A stretch of DNA of 64,000 nucleotides from Parapedobacter lycopersici (lineage in GTDB: Bacteria > Bacteroidota > Bacteroidia > Sphingobacteriales > Sphingobacteriaceae). The stretch is taken from assembly GCF_024643285.1 (NCBI RefSeq), contig NZ_JAMSLW010000002.1:248001-312000 (forward strand), written 5' to 3'. Of this stretch, positions 17,313 to 25,368 are shown one piece after another. Position 1 is the stretch's first letter. The number at the start of each line of letters is the position of its first letter. The notes under the pieces were generated by a model that was not told the DNA's origin, did not search any database, and was given only the letters and a program-made list of their open reading frames with translations. The position numbers were made by a program, and so were the translations under genes.

Positions 17313-18047
17313 TCAGTGGGTAATTACCTCATGGCCGAAAGCCAGCGATTCATCGCCCTCACTTTCAAATAAGCCTTTAACCCATATCGTGTAAATTTTA
17401 TTATTTTCCGGCGTAAAATCGAACGTATGGACGACATCGGTACTGCCGTGTTCCAGGATATTAAATGTGTGAGCCGTACCAGCTTCCACATCAAAAAAGT
17501 CGACAACATCCTTAAATTCCATGTCGCTTGCCAGCACATCATCTTCCCCTTCCTCTACAATATCCAGCGATGGGGCATCCGGGCTCAGTTGAATAAACCG
17601 GATTTTCGCATTTCCCTCAGCCGGAGCCGAAGGGTCGTCTTCCGTCACCATGATTTCCAGTTCATCATAACCCACTACATACAGGGTATAAAAAGTACCG
17701 GGAACAAAATTTACCGTCGCATAGGCCAACGGCGGGGTATCCACGTTGCGCTGGGGGTCAAATACGCGGGCCAGCCGGCTTCCGGGATAAGCATTCTTGT
17801 AAGGCAGCACATCCGTGTATGCAAATTCTTCACCCCAGTAGCGGTCATTCAGCTGGTTGTTGTCCAATCCGATATCAAGCCCTTCCGAACCTGGTACGGC
17901 ATTCAGCGCGGCAGTTGCAGAAATTTGACTTGGTCCGGTATCGTCCTTCAGACAGCTGCCAAACGCGATCACTACGCCTAACATCAGCACGGCCAGCGAA
18001 AGGCGGTTACGTTTTCCTGTTTTTCTAAATTGTATCTTTTTCATCAT
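17313..18047 (-). CDS. DUF4397 domain lipoprotein
   Basis: A 244-residue exported lipoprotein. A basic N-terminus and hydrophobic core (about 15-30) end in a lipobox with Cys32 (AFGSC). The next residues LKDD fit the acidic signal that sends Bacteroidota lipoproteins to the surface. The body contains PGTFYTLYVVGYD and IRFIQLSPDAPSLDIV, hallmarks of DUF4397, a beta-sandwich module of unknown function; the pattern appears about twice (roughly 70-135 and 145-240). It is acidic and has Asp/Glu-rich patches. Cell-surface structural or carbohydrate-related roles are possible but unproven. It is transcribed alone, opposite to tyrS and ftsK. Confidence 0.8.
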   Translation of the reverse strand: MMKKIQFRKTGKRNRLSLAVLMLGVVIAFGSCLKDDTGPSQISATAALNAVPGSEGLDIGLDNNQLNDRYWGEEFAYTDVLPYKNAYPGSRLARVFDPQRNVDTPPLAYATVNFVPGTFYTLYVVGYDELEIMVTEDDPSAPAEGNAKIRFIQLSPDAPSLDIVEEGEDDVLASDMEFKDVVDFFDVEAGTAHTFNILEHGSTDVVHTFDFTPENNKIYTIWVKGLFESEGDESLAFGHEVITH

Positions 18048-18224
18048 TATATTTTCTTTAATAACTAACCATTGTTGTTATATCGTCATCACGTATATCT
18101 GCAAACAACTTTTTAAACCGGATGTTTTGATAAAACGCGGCCCGCGTATAAAACGCTACAGTCCGAAAAAAAACCGATCAAACAGCATCCGGTTAGCCAC
18201 AATCATTTTATCTGTAAAAAATCG

Positions 18225-18232
18225 TAAGTTTG
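18225..18232 (+). promoter_or_regulatory. TAnnTTTG -7 element for ftsK
   Basis: TAAGTTTG sits 24 bases before the ftsK start, implying a leader of about 18 bases. Confidence 0.5.
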
Positions 18233-18256
18233 TCTCAAACATAACGTGTCCGCTAA

Positions 18257-20788
18257 ATGTCTGGAAAAGGAAACTCATTCAGAAAAAACACACCATACGA
18301 TACCGGAAGCAAGTCGCCCGAACGAAAAAAAACCGAGCGTAGGCGTAATTCCGGCACAGCTTCAGGAAAGACCGTAGGCGCAAAAATTGTCAAAATTGCC
18401 GGTCTGTTTCTACTGGCCATGTCGGTTTACTTCCTCATTGCCTTTATTTCCTACTTATTTACCTGGCAGGAAGACCAGAGTTACATCTCCGCAACCAACG
18501 GAAGCTGGGACACGCTGTTTAAAACCCGGGAAGAGCTGGAGCTTGCCGGTGTTGAGCAGCCTGTTGTGGAAAACTGGATGGGAAAATTCGGCGCATTGCT
18601 TGCCCATCAGTTTATTTATAAGTGGTTTGGGGTGGCTTCATTCATTTTTGTGGGTATCTTTTTTGTCATCGGGTATCGCCTGTTGCTGAAAGTGCGGATT
18701 ATCTCCATTTGGAAAACACTGGTCTACTCCTTATGTGCGTTAATATTCATTTCGGTCACGCTCGCCTATATTCATGGTTTTGCCAGCAATTACCCGCATT
18801 TTCTGGAAGGTGAATTCGGGTTTTGGACCAATCGGTTGCTGCAGGCGCAAATTGGTGTGGCCGGCGTAGGCGGTTTGCTCATTTTCGTCATACTCACGGT
18901 ACTGATTATGGCGTTTAACCTGGATTTTAAGCTACCTGTCCGACAACCGAAGACCACGAATCCGACACCGGAAACGGCCTATACCGCACGTGAAGAAAAC
19001 CGTTACCTGGAAGAATCGGAGTACCGGATCGATCCGGTTGAATTCAGCCTCAATAAGATGAAAGACGAGGCACCGGTGGAACCGCCTGTGCCGGCAGCTG
19101 CGGAATCCGGGCAACAGCCGGATAAGCGTCCGGAAACACCCGATTTCACGGTAGCGCCCGTGGCTGAAAAGCCCGAACCAAAAAAAGAGACCCTGGCACC
19201 CGCACTTACGGTTTCAGCCATTAAGGAAGAGAAAAGCATTACTACGGCCGACGAGTTAGTCGAGAAGGTAGGACAGTACGACCCCAAACTGGATCTATCG
19301 GGATACCAATACCCAACACTCGATCTCCTTCGTGATTATGGCTCTGGAAAAATAACGGTCAATAACCACGAACTGGAAGCCAACAAAGATAAAATTGTCG
19401 AAACGCTGGGGAATTATAATATTGAGATTGCCAAAATCAAAGCAACCATCGGCCCTACCGTTACACTGTATGAAATTATCCCCAAACCGGGGGTACGTAT
19501 TTCCAAAATCAAAAACCTGGAGGACGATATTGCACTGAGCCTTGCCGCATTGGGCATCCGGATCATTGCGCCCATGCCGGGCAAAGGTACTATCGGCATT
19601 GAAGTGCCCAACAGCCATCCGGAAATGGTATCCATGCGATCCGTACTGGCCACAGAGAAATTCCAGCATACCGATATGGACCTACCCATCGCACTGGGAA
19701 GAACTATTTCCAATGAAGTCTTTATTGCTGATTTGGCGAAAATGCCCCACTTGTTGGTAGCCGGTGCTACTGGCCAGGGTAAGTCTGTGGGTATCAACGC
19801 CATCCTCACCTCTTTACTGTACAAAAAACATCCAGCGGAACTGAAGTTTGTACTGGTGGACCCCAAAAAGGTGGAACTTTCGTTATTCAAAAAAGTAGAA
19901 CGGCACTTTTTAGCCAAACTGCCCGGCGAAGAAGATGCTATCATTACCGATACCAAAAAGGTAATTAATACCCTCAATTCACTGTGTATCGAAATGGATA
20001 GCCGTTACGACCTCCTGAAAAACGGACAGGTCCGTAACCTCAAAGAGTACAACGCCAAATTCATTAACAGGCGCCTGAACCCCGAAGAGGGCCACCGTTA
20101 TCTCCCTTTCATTGTATTGATTGTCGATGAATTCGCCGATCTGATGATGACTGCCGGCAAAGAGGTGGAAACCCCCATTGCCCGCCTGGCACAATTAGCC
20201 CGTGCTGTCGGTATTCACCTGGTAATTGCCACCCAGCGCCCATCCGTGAATATCATTACCGGTACTATCAAGGCCAACTTCCCTGCCCGGCTTGCTTTCC
20301 GGGTACTCTCCAAGGTGGATTCACGGACTATTCTCGACTCCGGAGGTGCCGACCAGCTGATCGGCCGTGGGGATATGTTATTGGCTACGGGAAGCGACCT
20401 GATCCGGATACAGTGTGCTTTTGTAGATACGCCCGAGGTCGAAGAGATTTCCGAATTCATCGGCAGCCAGCGGGGTTACCCTTCGGCATTCCTTCTCCCT
20501 GAATATATCGACGAAAACGGCGAAAGCGGAACCGGAGATTTCGACATGAGCGATCGCGACCCGATGTTTGAGGATGCCGCACGCCTTATTGTGCTCCACC
20601 AGCAGGGATCGACTTCACTTATCCAGCGTAAATTAAAACTGGGATACAACCGGGCCGGCCGGATCATCGACCAACTGGAGGCCGCCGGCATCGTAGGGCC
20701 ATTTGAGGGCAGCAAAGCCCGCGAAGTGCTATTCCCTGACGAATATTCATTGGAACAGTTTTTGGATGGGTTAAAGAAAGATGCTTAA
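18257..20788 (+). CDS. ftsK: DNA translocase FtsK
   Basis: Septum-anchored DNA pump that clears chromosome termini from the division site and aligns dif sites for XerCD. The 843-residue protein has a basic N-terminal tail, four membrane segments (about 45-65, 120-140, 150-170, 195-220), an acidic/proline-rich linker (about 225-335), the alpha and beta motor domains with Walker A GATGQGKS (503-510) and Walker B LIVDEFADL, and a C-terminal gamma winged helix (about 775-840) that reads the polar KOPS sequences. Its stop overlaps lolA by 8 bases, so the two are translationally coupled. Confidence 0.95.
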   Translation: MSGKGNSFRKNTPYDTGSKSPERKKTERRRNSGTASGKTVGAKIVKIAGLFLLAMSVYFLIAFISYLFTWQEDQSYISATNGSWDTLFKTREELELAGVEQPVVENWMGKFGALLAHQFIYKWFGVASFIFVGIFFVIGYRLLLKVRIISIWKTLVYSLCALIFISVTLAYIHGFASNYPHFLEGEFGFWTNRLLQAQIGVAGVGGLLIFVILTVLIMAFNLDFKLPVRQPKTTNPTPETAYTAREENRYLEESEYRIDPVEFSLNKMKDEAPVEPPVPAAAESGQQPDKRPETPDFTVAPVAEKPEPKKETLAPALTVSAIKEEKSITTADELVEKVGQYDPKLDLSGYQYPTLDLLRDYGSGKITVNNHELEANKDKIVETLGNYNIEIAKIKATIGPTVTLYEIIPKPGVRISKIKNLEDDIALSLAALGIRIIAPMPGKGTIGIEVPNSHPEMVSMRSVLATEKFQHTDMDLPIALGRTISNEVFIADLAKMPHLLVAGATGQGKSVGINAILTSLLYKKHPAELKFVLVDPKKVELSLFKKVERHFLAKLPGEEDAIITDTKKVINTLNSLCIEMDSRYDLLKNGQVRNLKEYNAKFINRRLNPEEGHRYLPFIVLIVDEFADLMMTAGKEVETPIARLAQLARAVGIHLVIATQRPSVNIITGTIKANFPARLAFRVLSKVDSRTILDSGGADQLIGRGDMLLATGSDLIRIQCAFVDTPEVEEISEFIGSQRGYPSAFLLPEYIDENGESGTGDFDMSDRDPMFEDAARLIVLHQQGSTSLIQRKLKLGYNRAGRIIDQLEAAGIVGPFEGSKAREVLFPDEYSLEQFLDGLKKDA

Positions 20789-21455
20789 GATAGCCATGAG
20801 AGAAGCGAAACGATTTGGACTGTTCATCCTGTTTTTAGTTGCTGTAACCAGCGTTTATGCACAGACGGATGCAGCGGCAAAAGCATTGCTCGATAAAATG
20901 AGCAGCACATATAAAGGTTATAAAACGGTTCAGGCTAATTTTACCGTCACTGCCCGGCAGTCGCCGCAGGCAGCTGCTGACTATTCGGAATCAGGGGTCA
21001 TCCTGATCGAACCGTCTAGCGGAAAATATCACATTACCATGGATAGCCAGGAGCTGATCAGTGATGGCAAAACGCTGTGGACGGTACTCAAGGACGTCAG
21101 TGAAGTACAGGTTACCGATGTAGACAACAGTGCCACGGCCATTTCACCGGTCAATATCTTCTCATTTTACAGCAGTGGGTACAAATACGTATCGGCCGCG
21201 GACGAACGTGCTGGAAATACGGCATTGCATGTGATTGAACTTTCACCGGAAGATACGCAATCGCCGTACTACAAAATCAAGCTGCGGATCAGTCAATCCA
21301 CGAACCTGCTCTACGATGTAACGGTTTTTGATAAGAATGGTATGCGGTATACCTATGCAATTAAAGGTACGAAAGCGAATCCAACGGTTCCGGCAGGCCG
21401 GTTTACTTTTCAGCAGAGTCAATACCCGGGGGTAGAAATTGTAGATCTTCGCTAG
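20781..21455 (+). CDS. lolA: outer membrane lipoprotein carrier protein LolA-like
   Basis: A 224-residue periplasmic protein with an N-terminal signal peptide ending near VYAQTDAAAK. LolA shuttles lipoproteins from the LolCDE complex to the outer membrane through an unclosed beta-barrel with a hydrophobic cavity. The family patterns are ALLDKMSSTYKGYKTVQANF at the start, then GKYHITM and SDGKTLWTV, and the tail AGRFTFQQSQYPGVEIVDLR. The start at 20781 overlaps ftsK by 8 bases; an internal Met at 20796 is an alternative. The ftsK-lolA arrangement, also common in Proteobacteria, supports the call. Confidence 0.88.
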   Translation: MLKIAMREAKRFGLFILFLVAVTSVYAQTDAAAKALLDKMSSTYKGYKTVQANFTVTARQSPQAAADYSESGVILIEPSSGKYHITMDSQELISDGKTLWTVLKDVSEVQVTDVDNSATAISPVNIFSFYSSGYKYVSAADERAGNTALHVIELSPEDTQSPYYKIKLRISQSTNLLYDVTVFDKNGMRYTYAIKGTKANPTVPAGRFTFQQSQYPGVEIVDLR

Positions 21456-21476
21456 CCGGCAAAGGCATACCTCTCA

Positions 21477-21507
21477 GCCGGTTATCCGGCAACAGGGGGT
21501 GCCCCTG
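21477..21507. terminator. two small GC-rich hairpins between convergent genes
   Basis: GCCGG-TTAT-CCGGC (21477-21490) and CAGGGG/CCCCTG (21493-21507) lie between lolA and the transglycosylase gene. Neither has a T-run, so termination is only inferred. Confidence 0.4.
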
Positions 21508-21512
21508 ACAGC

Positions 21513-22313
21513 CTATAATTTATGATCTTCTTCCTGTGCATCCGGTGTTGCATCAGCCAGCAGTGCTTTGTTACGCTCGCGGTGCAGCCCTGGATGCTCG
21601 ATAATCTCTTTTACCGAGATCAGCTTGTACACATAGCTGCCTGTTTCCCGGTTAAGTTTCAGCTTGAAATAGTTATCTTCCCGTTGACGGCTAATTGCAC
21701 GCTGTAAATTTCCCTCACCGATATTGTAGGCGGCTGCAACCAATGTCCAGCTATTAAAGACGCGATATAACGACTTCAGGTATTTCGCAGCGGCCACAGT
21801 TGATTTTTCAATATGCTGGCGTTCATCAACTTCATTGTCGACGCGGAGACCAAAAGCCCGGGCGGTGCTGGGCATAAACTGCCAGTAACCCGACGCACCC
21901 CGGTGCGATGTCGTGCCATGTGCGAGGCCACTTTCCACCAAGGGAATGTATTTAAAGTCTTCAGGGACGCCATACCGGCGTAAAACGGAAGCCACTTCCG
22001 GTAAATCGGACTGCGCCTTACGGTGCAATAGCTTCGACCACTGTTTCCGGGAATATGCCTTGAGATAGCGCATCATTTTCTGTTCAATTTGCTTGTCACC
22101 TAAAGGCAGGTTCTCTTCCGCAAAATTCAATGATGCAAAATAGGGGGAGTTTCGAACTTGATTAATATCATCCAGCCAAAAATCGCTGTACGATATGGTG
22201 TCCTGTTGCAAAACGGCCTGTTCTTCACTGACTGCTGAGTTATATGAATATAAATTAGACAGCAACACCAGCCCCAAAACCGCACTGCAACAGAGCAGTT
22301 GTTTTTTTATCAT
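21513..22313 (-). CDS. lytic transglycosylase, SLT domain
   Basis: A 266-residue periplasmic or membrane-attached peptidoglycan lyase with an N-terminal hydrophobic signal (about 5-22). The SLT domain (about 110-235) contains the catalytic Glu127 in PLVESGL, then GASGYWQFMPSTAR and AAYNIGEGNL, the canonical GxxQ and AYNxG motifs of the MltD/Slt families. It cleaves the MurNAc-GlcNAc bond to give 1,6-anhydro products. Unlike MltD it has no LysM repeat, so it is a short form. The closing tail is charged. It is transcribed alone from a well-formed promoter. Confidence 0.9.
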   Translation of the reverse strand: MIKKQLLCCSAVLGLVLLSNLYSYNSAVSEEQAVLQQDTISYSDFWLDDINQVRNSPYFASLNFAEENLPLGDKQIEQKMMRYLKAYSRKQWSKLLHRKAQSDLPEVASVLRRYGVPEDFKYIPLVESGLAHGTTSHRGASGYWQFMPSTARAFGLRVDNEVDERQHIEKSTVAAAKYLKSLYRVFNSWTLVAAAYNIGEGNLQRAISRQREDNYFKLKLNRETGSYVYKLISVKEIIEHPGLHRERNKALLADATPDAQEEDHKL

Positions 22314-22385
22314 GCATTACCTTTCTGTAATAGACCGCCCGGTTAAAAATGGGGGGAAATTATTACTTGATCCAAAAGTTGGTCG

Positions 22386-22417
22386 CAAATGTAAAAATTA
22401 TCTCGCTATCTTACAAA
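22386..22417 (-). promoter_or_regulatory. promoter of the lytic transglycosylase gene
   Basis: TTTG (22414-22417), a 20-base spacer and TACATTTG (22386-22393) on the minus strand, giving a leader of about 65 bases. Confidence 0.7.
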
Positions 22418-22522
22418 CACTTAGTTAACAACGGCTTGACTTTTAACAAAATTTAACGTACCTTTTCTGGTTATTTTTTTGTAAAAAACAAGGTCACTCG
22501 CCGTTAAACGCATATTTTTAGC

Positions 22523-22530
22523 TACCTTTG
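22523..22530 (+). promoter_or_regulatory. TAnnTTTG -7 element for the pseudouridine synthase gene
   Basis: TACCTTTG, 28 bases before the start codon. No exact -33 TTTG. Confidence 0.5.
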
Positions 22531-22558
22531 CGGTTCACATTTTTCTACGGTAAAAATC

Positions 22559-23728
22559 ATGCCATTAAGTAACAAACGGAACAGTCGCGACGACAAATCC
22601 AGAAAAAAAGGTAGATCGGCAAGCCCTTCCGCTCCCAGCGGCTATAAATCCAGGGGTCAGGACACACAGGCAAGTAACAGGAATCAACCGGGACGGAAGT
22701 CCGGTCCTTATAAAGGCCGCTCCGGCGAGTCAGGTCGCCCCTACAGCGGCGGCCCACGGAAAACCTGGGAAAACGATGAACCATCGAACGGACCGGACCG
22801 TAAACCCGCACCTTATAAAGGCCGATCGTCCGGACCGGGGCGCCCTTATAGTCGGGACACGCGAAATGCGCATGAAAACGACAATACCCAGCATCGTGCC
22901 TACCGTGAAAAACGGGCGGATAGCCGCCATGGTGCCGACGCAACTAAGCCTGTATATGAACGGCGTCGGGGAACATCCCGGAAGCCATTCCAGCAGGAAC
23001 CTGAAAATAACGGACTGGTCCGCCTCAACCGGTACATTGCCAACGCAGGAATCTGTTCCCGGCGCAAGGCAGATGAATTGATCGAGGCAGGCGTCATCCG
23101 GGTAAACGGCGAAGTAGTTACCGCGTTAGGTACCAAGGTCGATCCGGCGAAAGACGATATTCGGTATAATGGCGAACGCCTGCAACGTGAAAAAATGGTG
23201 TATGTGCTACTAAATAAGCCAAAGGACTATATTACCACCACTGACGATCCACAGGAACGGCGTACCGTTATGCAATTGGTTGCCAAGGCCACCCGTGAAC
23301 GGATTTATCCGGTAGGGCGGTTGGACCGCAATACGACCGGATTGCTGTTGCTGACAAACGACGGGAATCTCTCTGAGAAACTTTCCCATCCACGGAATAA
23401 TGTCAGCAAGATTTACCAGGTGGAGCTCCATAAGAACCTAACGCAGGGCGACCTTAATAAAATTGCATTTGGCGTGGAACTGGAAGACGGTTTTGTCAAA
23501 CCTGATGCGATCAGCTACGTCCAGGGTGGAAGCAAACGGGAAATCGGTGTCCAGATCCATAGTGGGAAAAACCGCATCGTACGCCGCATATTTGAATCAC
23601 TCGGCTACGACGTCGTGAAGCTCGACCGGGTAGTCTATGCCAACCTGACCAAGAAAGACCTGCCCCGCGGCCGCTGGCGTTTCCTGGAAGAAAAAGAGAT
23701 TATCCAGCTCAAGCATTTCATTAAATAG
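22559..23728 (+). CDS. S4 domain pseudouridine synthase (RsuA/RluB family) with basic repeat extension
   Basis: A 389-residue enzyme. The first 155 residues are a disordered Arg/Gly/Pro/Ser-rich extension with two about 30-residue repeats (46-80 and 81-109), each containing PYKGRS and GRPYS. An S4 RNA-binding domain follows (about 160-220, with RLNRYIANAGICSRRKADEL), and the catalytic domain carries Asp256 in GRLDRNTTGL. RluB modifies 23S rRNA U2605 in E. coli; here the exact rRNA site is inferred from the family only. The extension probably adds non-specific RNA affinity. It is followed 47 bases later by the MazG-like gene. Confidence 0.88.
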   Translation: MPLSNKRNSRDDKSRKKGRSASPSAPSGYKSRGQDTQASNRNQPGRKSGPYKGRSGESGRPYSGGPRKTWENDEPSNGPDRKPAPYKGRSSGPGRPYSRDTRNAHENDNTQHRAYREKRADSRHGADATKPVYERRRGTSRKPFQQEPENNGLVRLNRYIANAGICSRRKADELIEAGVIRVNGEVVTALGTKVDPAKDDIRYNGERLQREKMVYVLLNKPKDYITTTDDPQERRTVMQLVAKATRERIYPVGRLDRNTTGLLLLTNDGNLSEKLSHPRNNVSKIYQVELHKNLTQGDLNKIAFGVELEDGFVKPDAISYVQGGSKREIGVQIHSGKNRIVRRIFESLGYDVVKLDRVVYANLTKKDLPRGRWRFLEEKEIIQLKHFIK

Positions 23729-23775
23729 CAGTTAAGCGTGCTATATTCAATACTTACGACGAAAAACCATTAAGC

Positions 23776-24243
23776 ATGACAGACCCGAAGACGTTGACAG
23801 CCGTTGCCGAATTTCACCGTACGTTTCAACACCCTATATTGGCCCAGCCTGCCATTCCTGACGAAAAACGATGCAACCTGCGTGTTTCCCTTATCTCCGA
23901 AGAGCTGAAAGAACTGGAGGAAGCCATCGCCAACCGAGATATTATCGAAATAGCCGATGCCCTTTGCGACATTCAGTATGTGCTTTCCGGTGCCGTTCTG
24001 GAGTTTGGCCTGGCCGATAAATTCGCCGCATTGTTCGACGAAGTCCAACGGTCGAACATGAGCAAGGCCTGCAAAACCGTACAGGAAGCGGAAGCTACCA
24101 TGTCACATTACAAGGCAAAAGGCGTAGAATCATACTATAAGGAAGTCGATGGATTATTTCTGGTATTCCGTACCGAAGACAACAAGACATTGAAATCAGT
24201 TGCGTATTCGCCTGCCGACCTGAAACAGGTGCTGGAAGGTTAA
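23776..24243 (+). CDS. MazG-like nucleotide pyrophosphohydrolase
   Basis: A 155-residue all-helical protein. The metal-binding signature of the MazG/dUTPase superfamily is visible as SEELKELEEA (Glu42, Glu43, Glu46) followed by EIADALCD (Glu58, Asp61 and Asp65). Such enzymes split nucleoside triphosphates, often non-canonical ones, to monophosphate and pyrophosphate. It is a single-domain form, resembling phosphoribosyl-ATP-pyrophosphatase-like proteins annotated in Bacteroidota. The C-terminal 45 residues form a small extra part. The natural nucleotide cannot be read from the sequence. It converges with the radical SAM gene across 16 bases. Confidence 0.82.
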   Translation: MTDPKTLTAVAEFHRTFQHPILAQPAIPDEKRCNLRVSLISEELKELEEAIANRDIIEIADALCDIQYVLSGAVLEFGLADKFAALFDEVQRSNMSKACKTVQEAEATMSHYKAKGVESYYKEVDGLFLVFRTEDNKTLKSVAYSPADLKQVLEG

Positions 24244-24259
24244 ACCACACGCGATCGGA

Positions 24260-25210
24260 TTATTTCGCTTTATACTGACTCCCTTGGTAAGCACCCCGGC
24301 GTTCCAGTTCTTTATCAATATGGGTCTGAATAGCCGATTTTCCCTTGCCCCAATTCGGTGCAATCAGTAGCTCCTGATCCGCCAGGCCAAACAGGCGCTG
24401 GATGACGATATCAGGCCTAAGTAAGGGAATAAATGCACAAAGAAAGTCGGTATAGCCGGCTAAGCTGAACACCGGAAAAGGATTACGTTTATACTGTACG
24501 CCCATAATGGATCCCTCGACAATATGCAAATGATGCAGTTTTACAAACTTAATCTGCGGAAACCGGTTAATCTCATCGGCATAGCGCAGCATCATTTCCC
24601 TTGTTTCCCAGGGAAATCCGAAAATGGTATGCACACAGATATCAAGCGGGCTGTTGGCAACCAGGCCGAGGGCTGATTCCAGTTCCTCGTGGCTGCAGCC
24701 CCGGTTGATGCGCTCCAGCGTATCGTTATAAATCGACTCCATACCCATCTCCAGGTCCACATCATATCGGTCAGTGTAACTTTCAAGCAGCGCCACCTTT
24801 TCAAAGTCGATGCAATCCGGCCGGGTGCCAACGGACAGGCCCACCACGTTTTCCGGAGCGACGCTCAATGCTTCATCGTACAATGCCTTGAGGTAGTGGG
24901 TCGGTGCGTACGTGTTGGTATTGGGTTGAAAGTAAATCACGAATTTCTCTGCACCGTAACCATTTATCGCGCGTTGAATCCCTTCTTCCACCTGCTGACG
25001 GATAGTGGGTAATGTACGGGCAGATTCGGGGGTGAACGAATCCACGTTGCAGTAGGAACAGCCCCCATACCCCTTGCTGCCATCGCGATTCGGGCATGTA
25101 AAATTGCCATCCACGATAATCTTGAATACGCGTTTACCGTCGTATTTAGCACGCAGGTAGGCGCCATAATGATTGTACGGCTTTTGTCCGATATCCAGTA
25201 GGGTACCCAT
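24260..25210 (-). CDS. TIGR01212/YhcC family radical SAM protein
   Basis: A 316-residue radical SAM enzyme of unknown reaction. The 4Fe-4S cluster ligands are Cys39, Cys51 and Cys54 in a CX11CX2C arrangement (GNFTCPNRDG, then GGCSYC), typical for the YhcC branch related to Elp3. Further motifs are YFQPNTNTY, LSVGTRPDCI, DLEMGMESIY and VHTIFGFPWE. The family is widespread and close to tRNA-modifying Elp3-like proteins, but its substrate is unproven. Its promoter -7 element lies 8 bases before the ATG and a heptad array is immediately upstream. Confidence 0.88.
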   Translation of the reverse strand: MGTLLDIGQKPYNHYGAYLRAKYDGKRVFKIIVDGNFTCPNRDGSKGYGGCSYCNVDSFTPESARTLPTIRQQVEEGIQRAINGYGAEKFVIYFQPNTNTYAPTHYLKALYDEALSVAPENVVGLSVGTRPDCIDFEKVALLESYTDRYDVDLEMGMESIYNDTLERINRGCSHEELESALGLVANSPLDICVHTIFGFPWETREMMLRYADEINRFPQIKFVKLHHLHIVEGSIMGVQYKRNPFPVFSLAGYTDFLCAFIPLLRPDIVIQRLFGLADQELLIAPNWGKGKSAIQTHIDKELERRGAYQGSQYKAK

Positions 25211-25218
25211 AGCGATTG

Positions 25219-25226
25219 CAAAGATA
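25219..25226 (-). promoter_or_regulatory. TAnnTTTG -7 element for the radical SAM gene
   Basis: TATCTTTG on the minus strand ends 8 bases before the start codon, so the mRNA would be leaderless or nearly so. The -33 position lies inside a heptad array. Confidence 0.6.
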
Positions 25227-25229
25227 CGA

Positions 25230-25264
25230 TTTAGCCGTTAGCTTTCAGTGGTTGGGATTCAGCG
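25230..25264 (-). repeat. degenerate 7-bp tandem array upstream of the radical SAM gene
   Basis: Five consecutive heptads on the minus strand, including AGCTAAC and GGCTAAA, and CACTGAA as in the array at 60930. It is directly upstream of the -7 element, where the -33 box should be. Confidence 0.6.
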
Positions 25265-25274
25265 GAAACAAAAA

Positions 25275-25306
25275 AACCGCCGGGCATTTTCCAATGCCCG
25301 GCGGTT
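25275..25306 (-). terminator. rho-independent terminator of the rplKAJL-rpoBC operon
   Basis: A perfect 14-bp stem, AACCGCCGGGCATT and its complement, with loop TTCC on the plus strand. On the minus strand it is followed by seven T. It is 63 bases beyond the rpoC stop and is the strongest terminator in the window. Confidence 0.93.
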
Positions 25307-25368
25307 CATTTTATCCTGATCGGCCGGCCGGTCAGTAAACACCGGCTACCGATCAAACAATCCACTGA

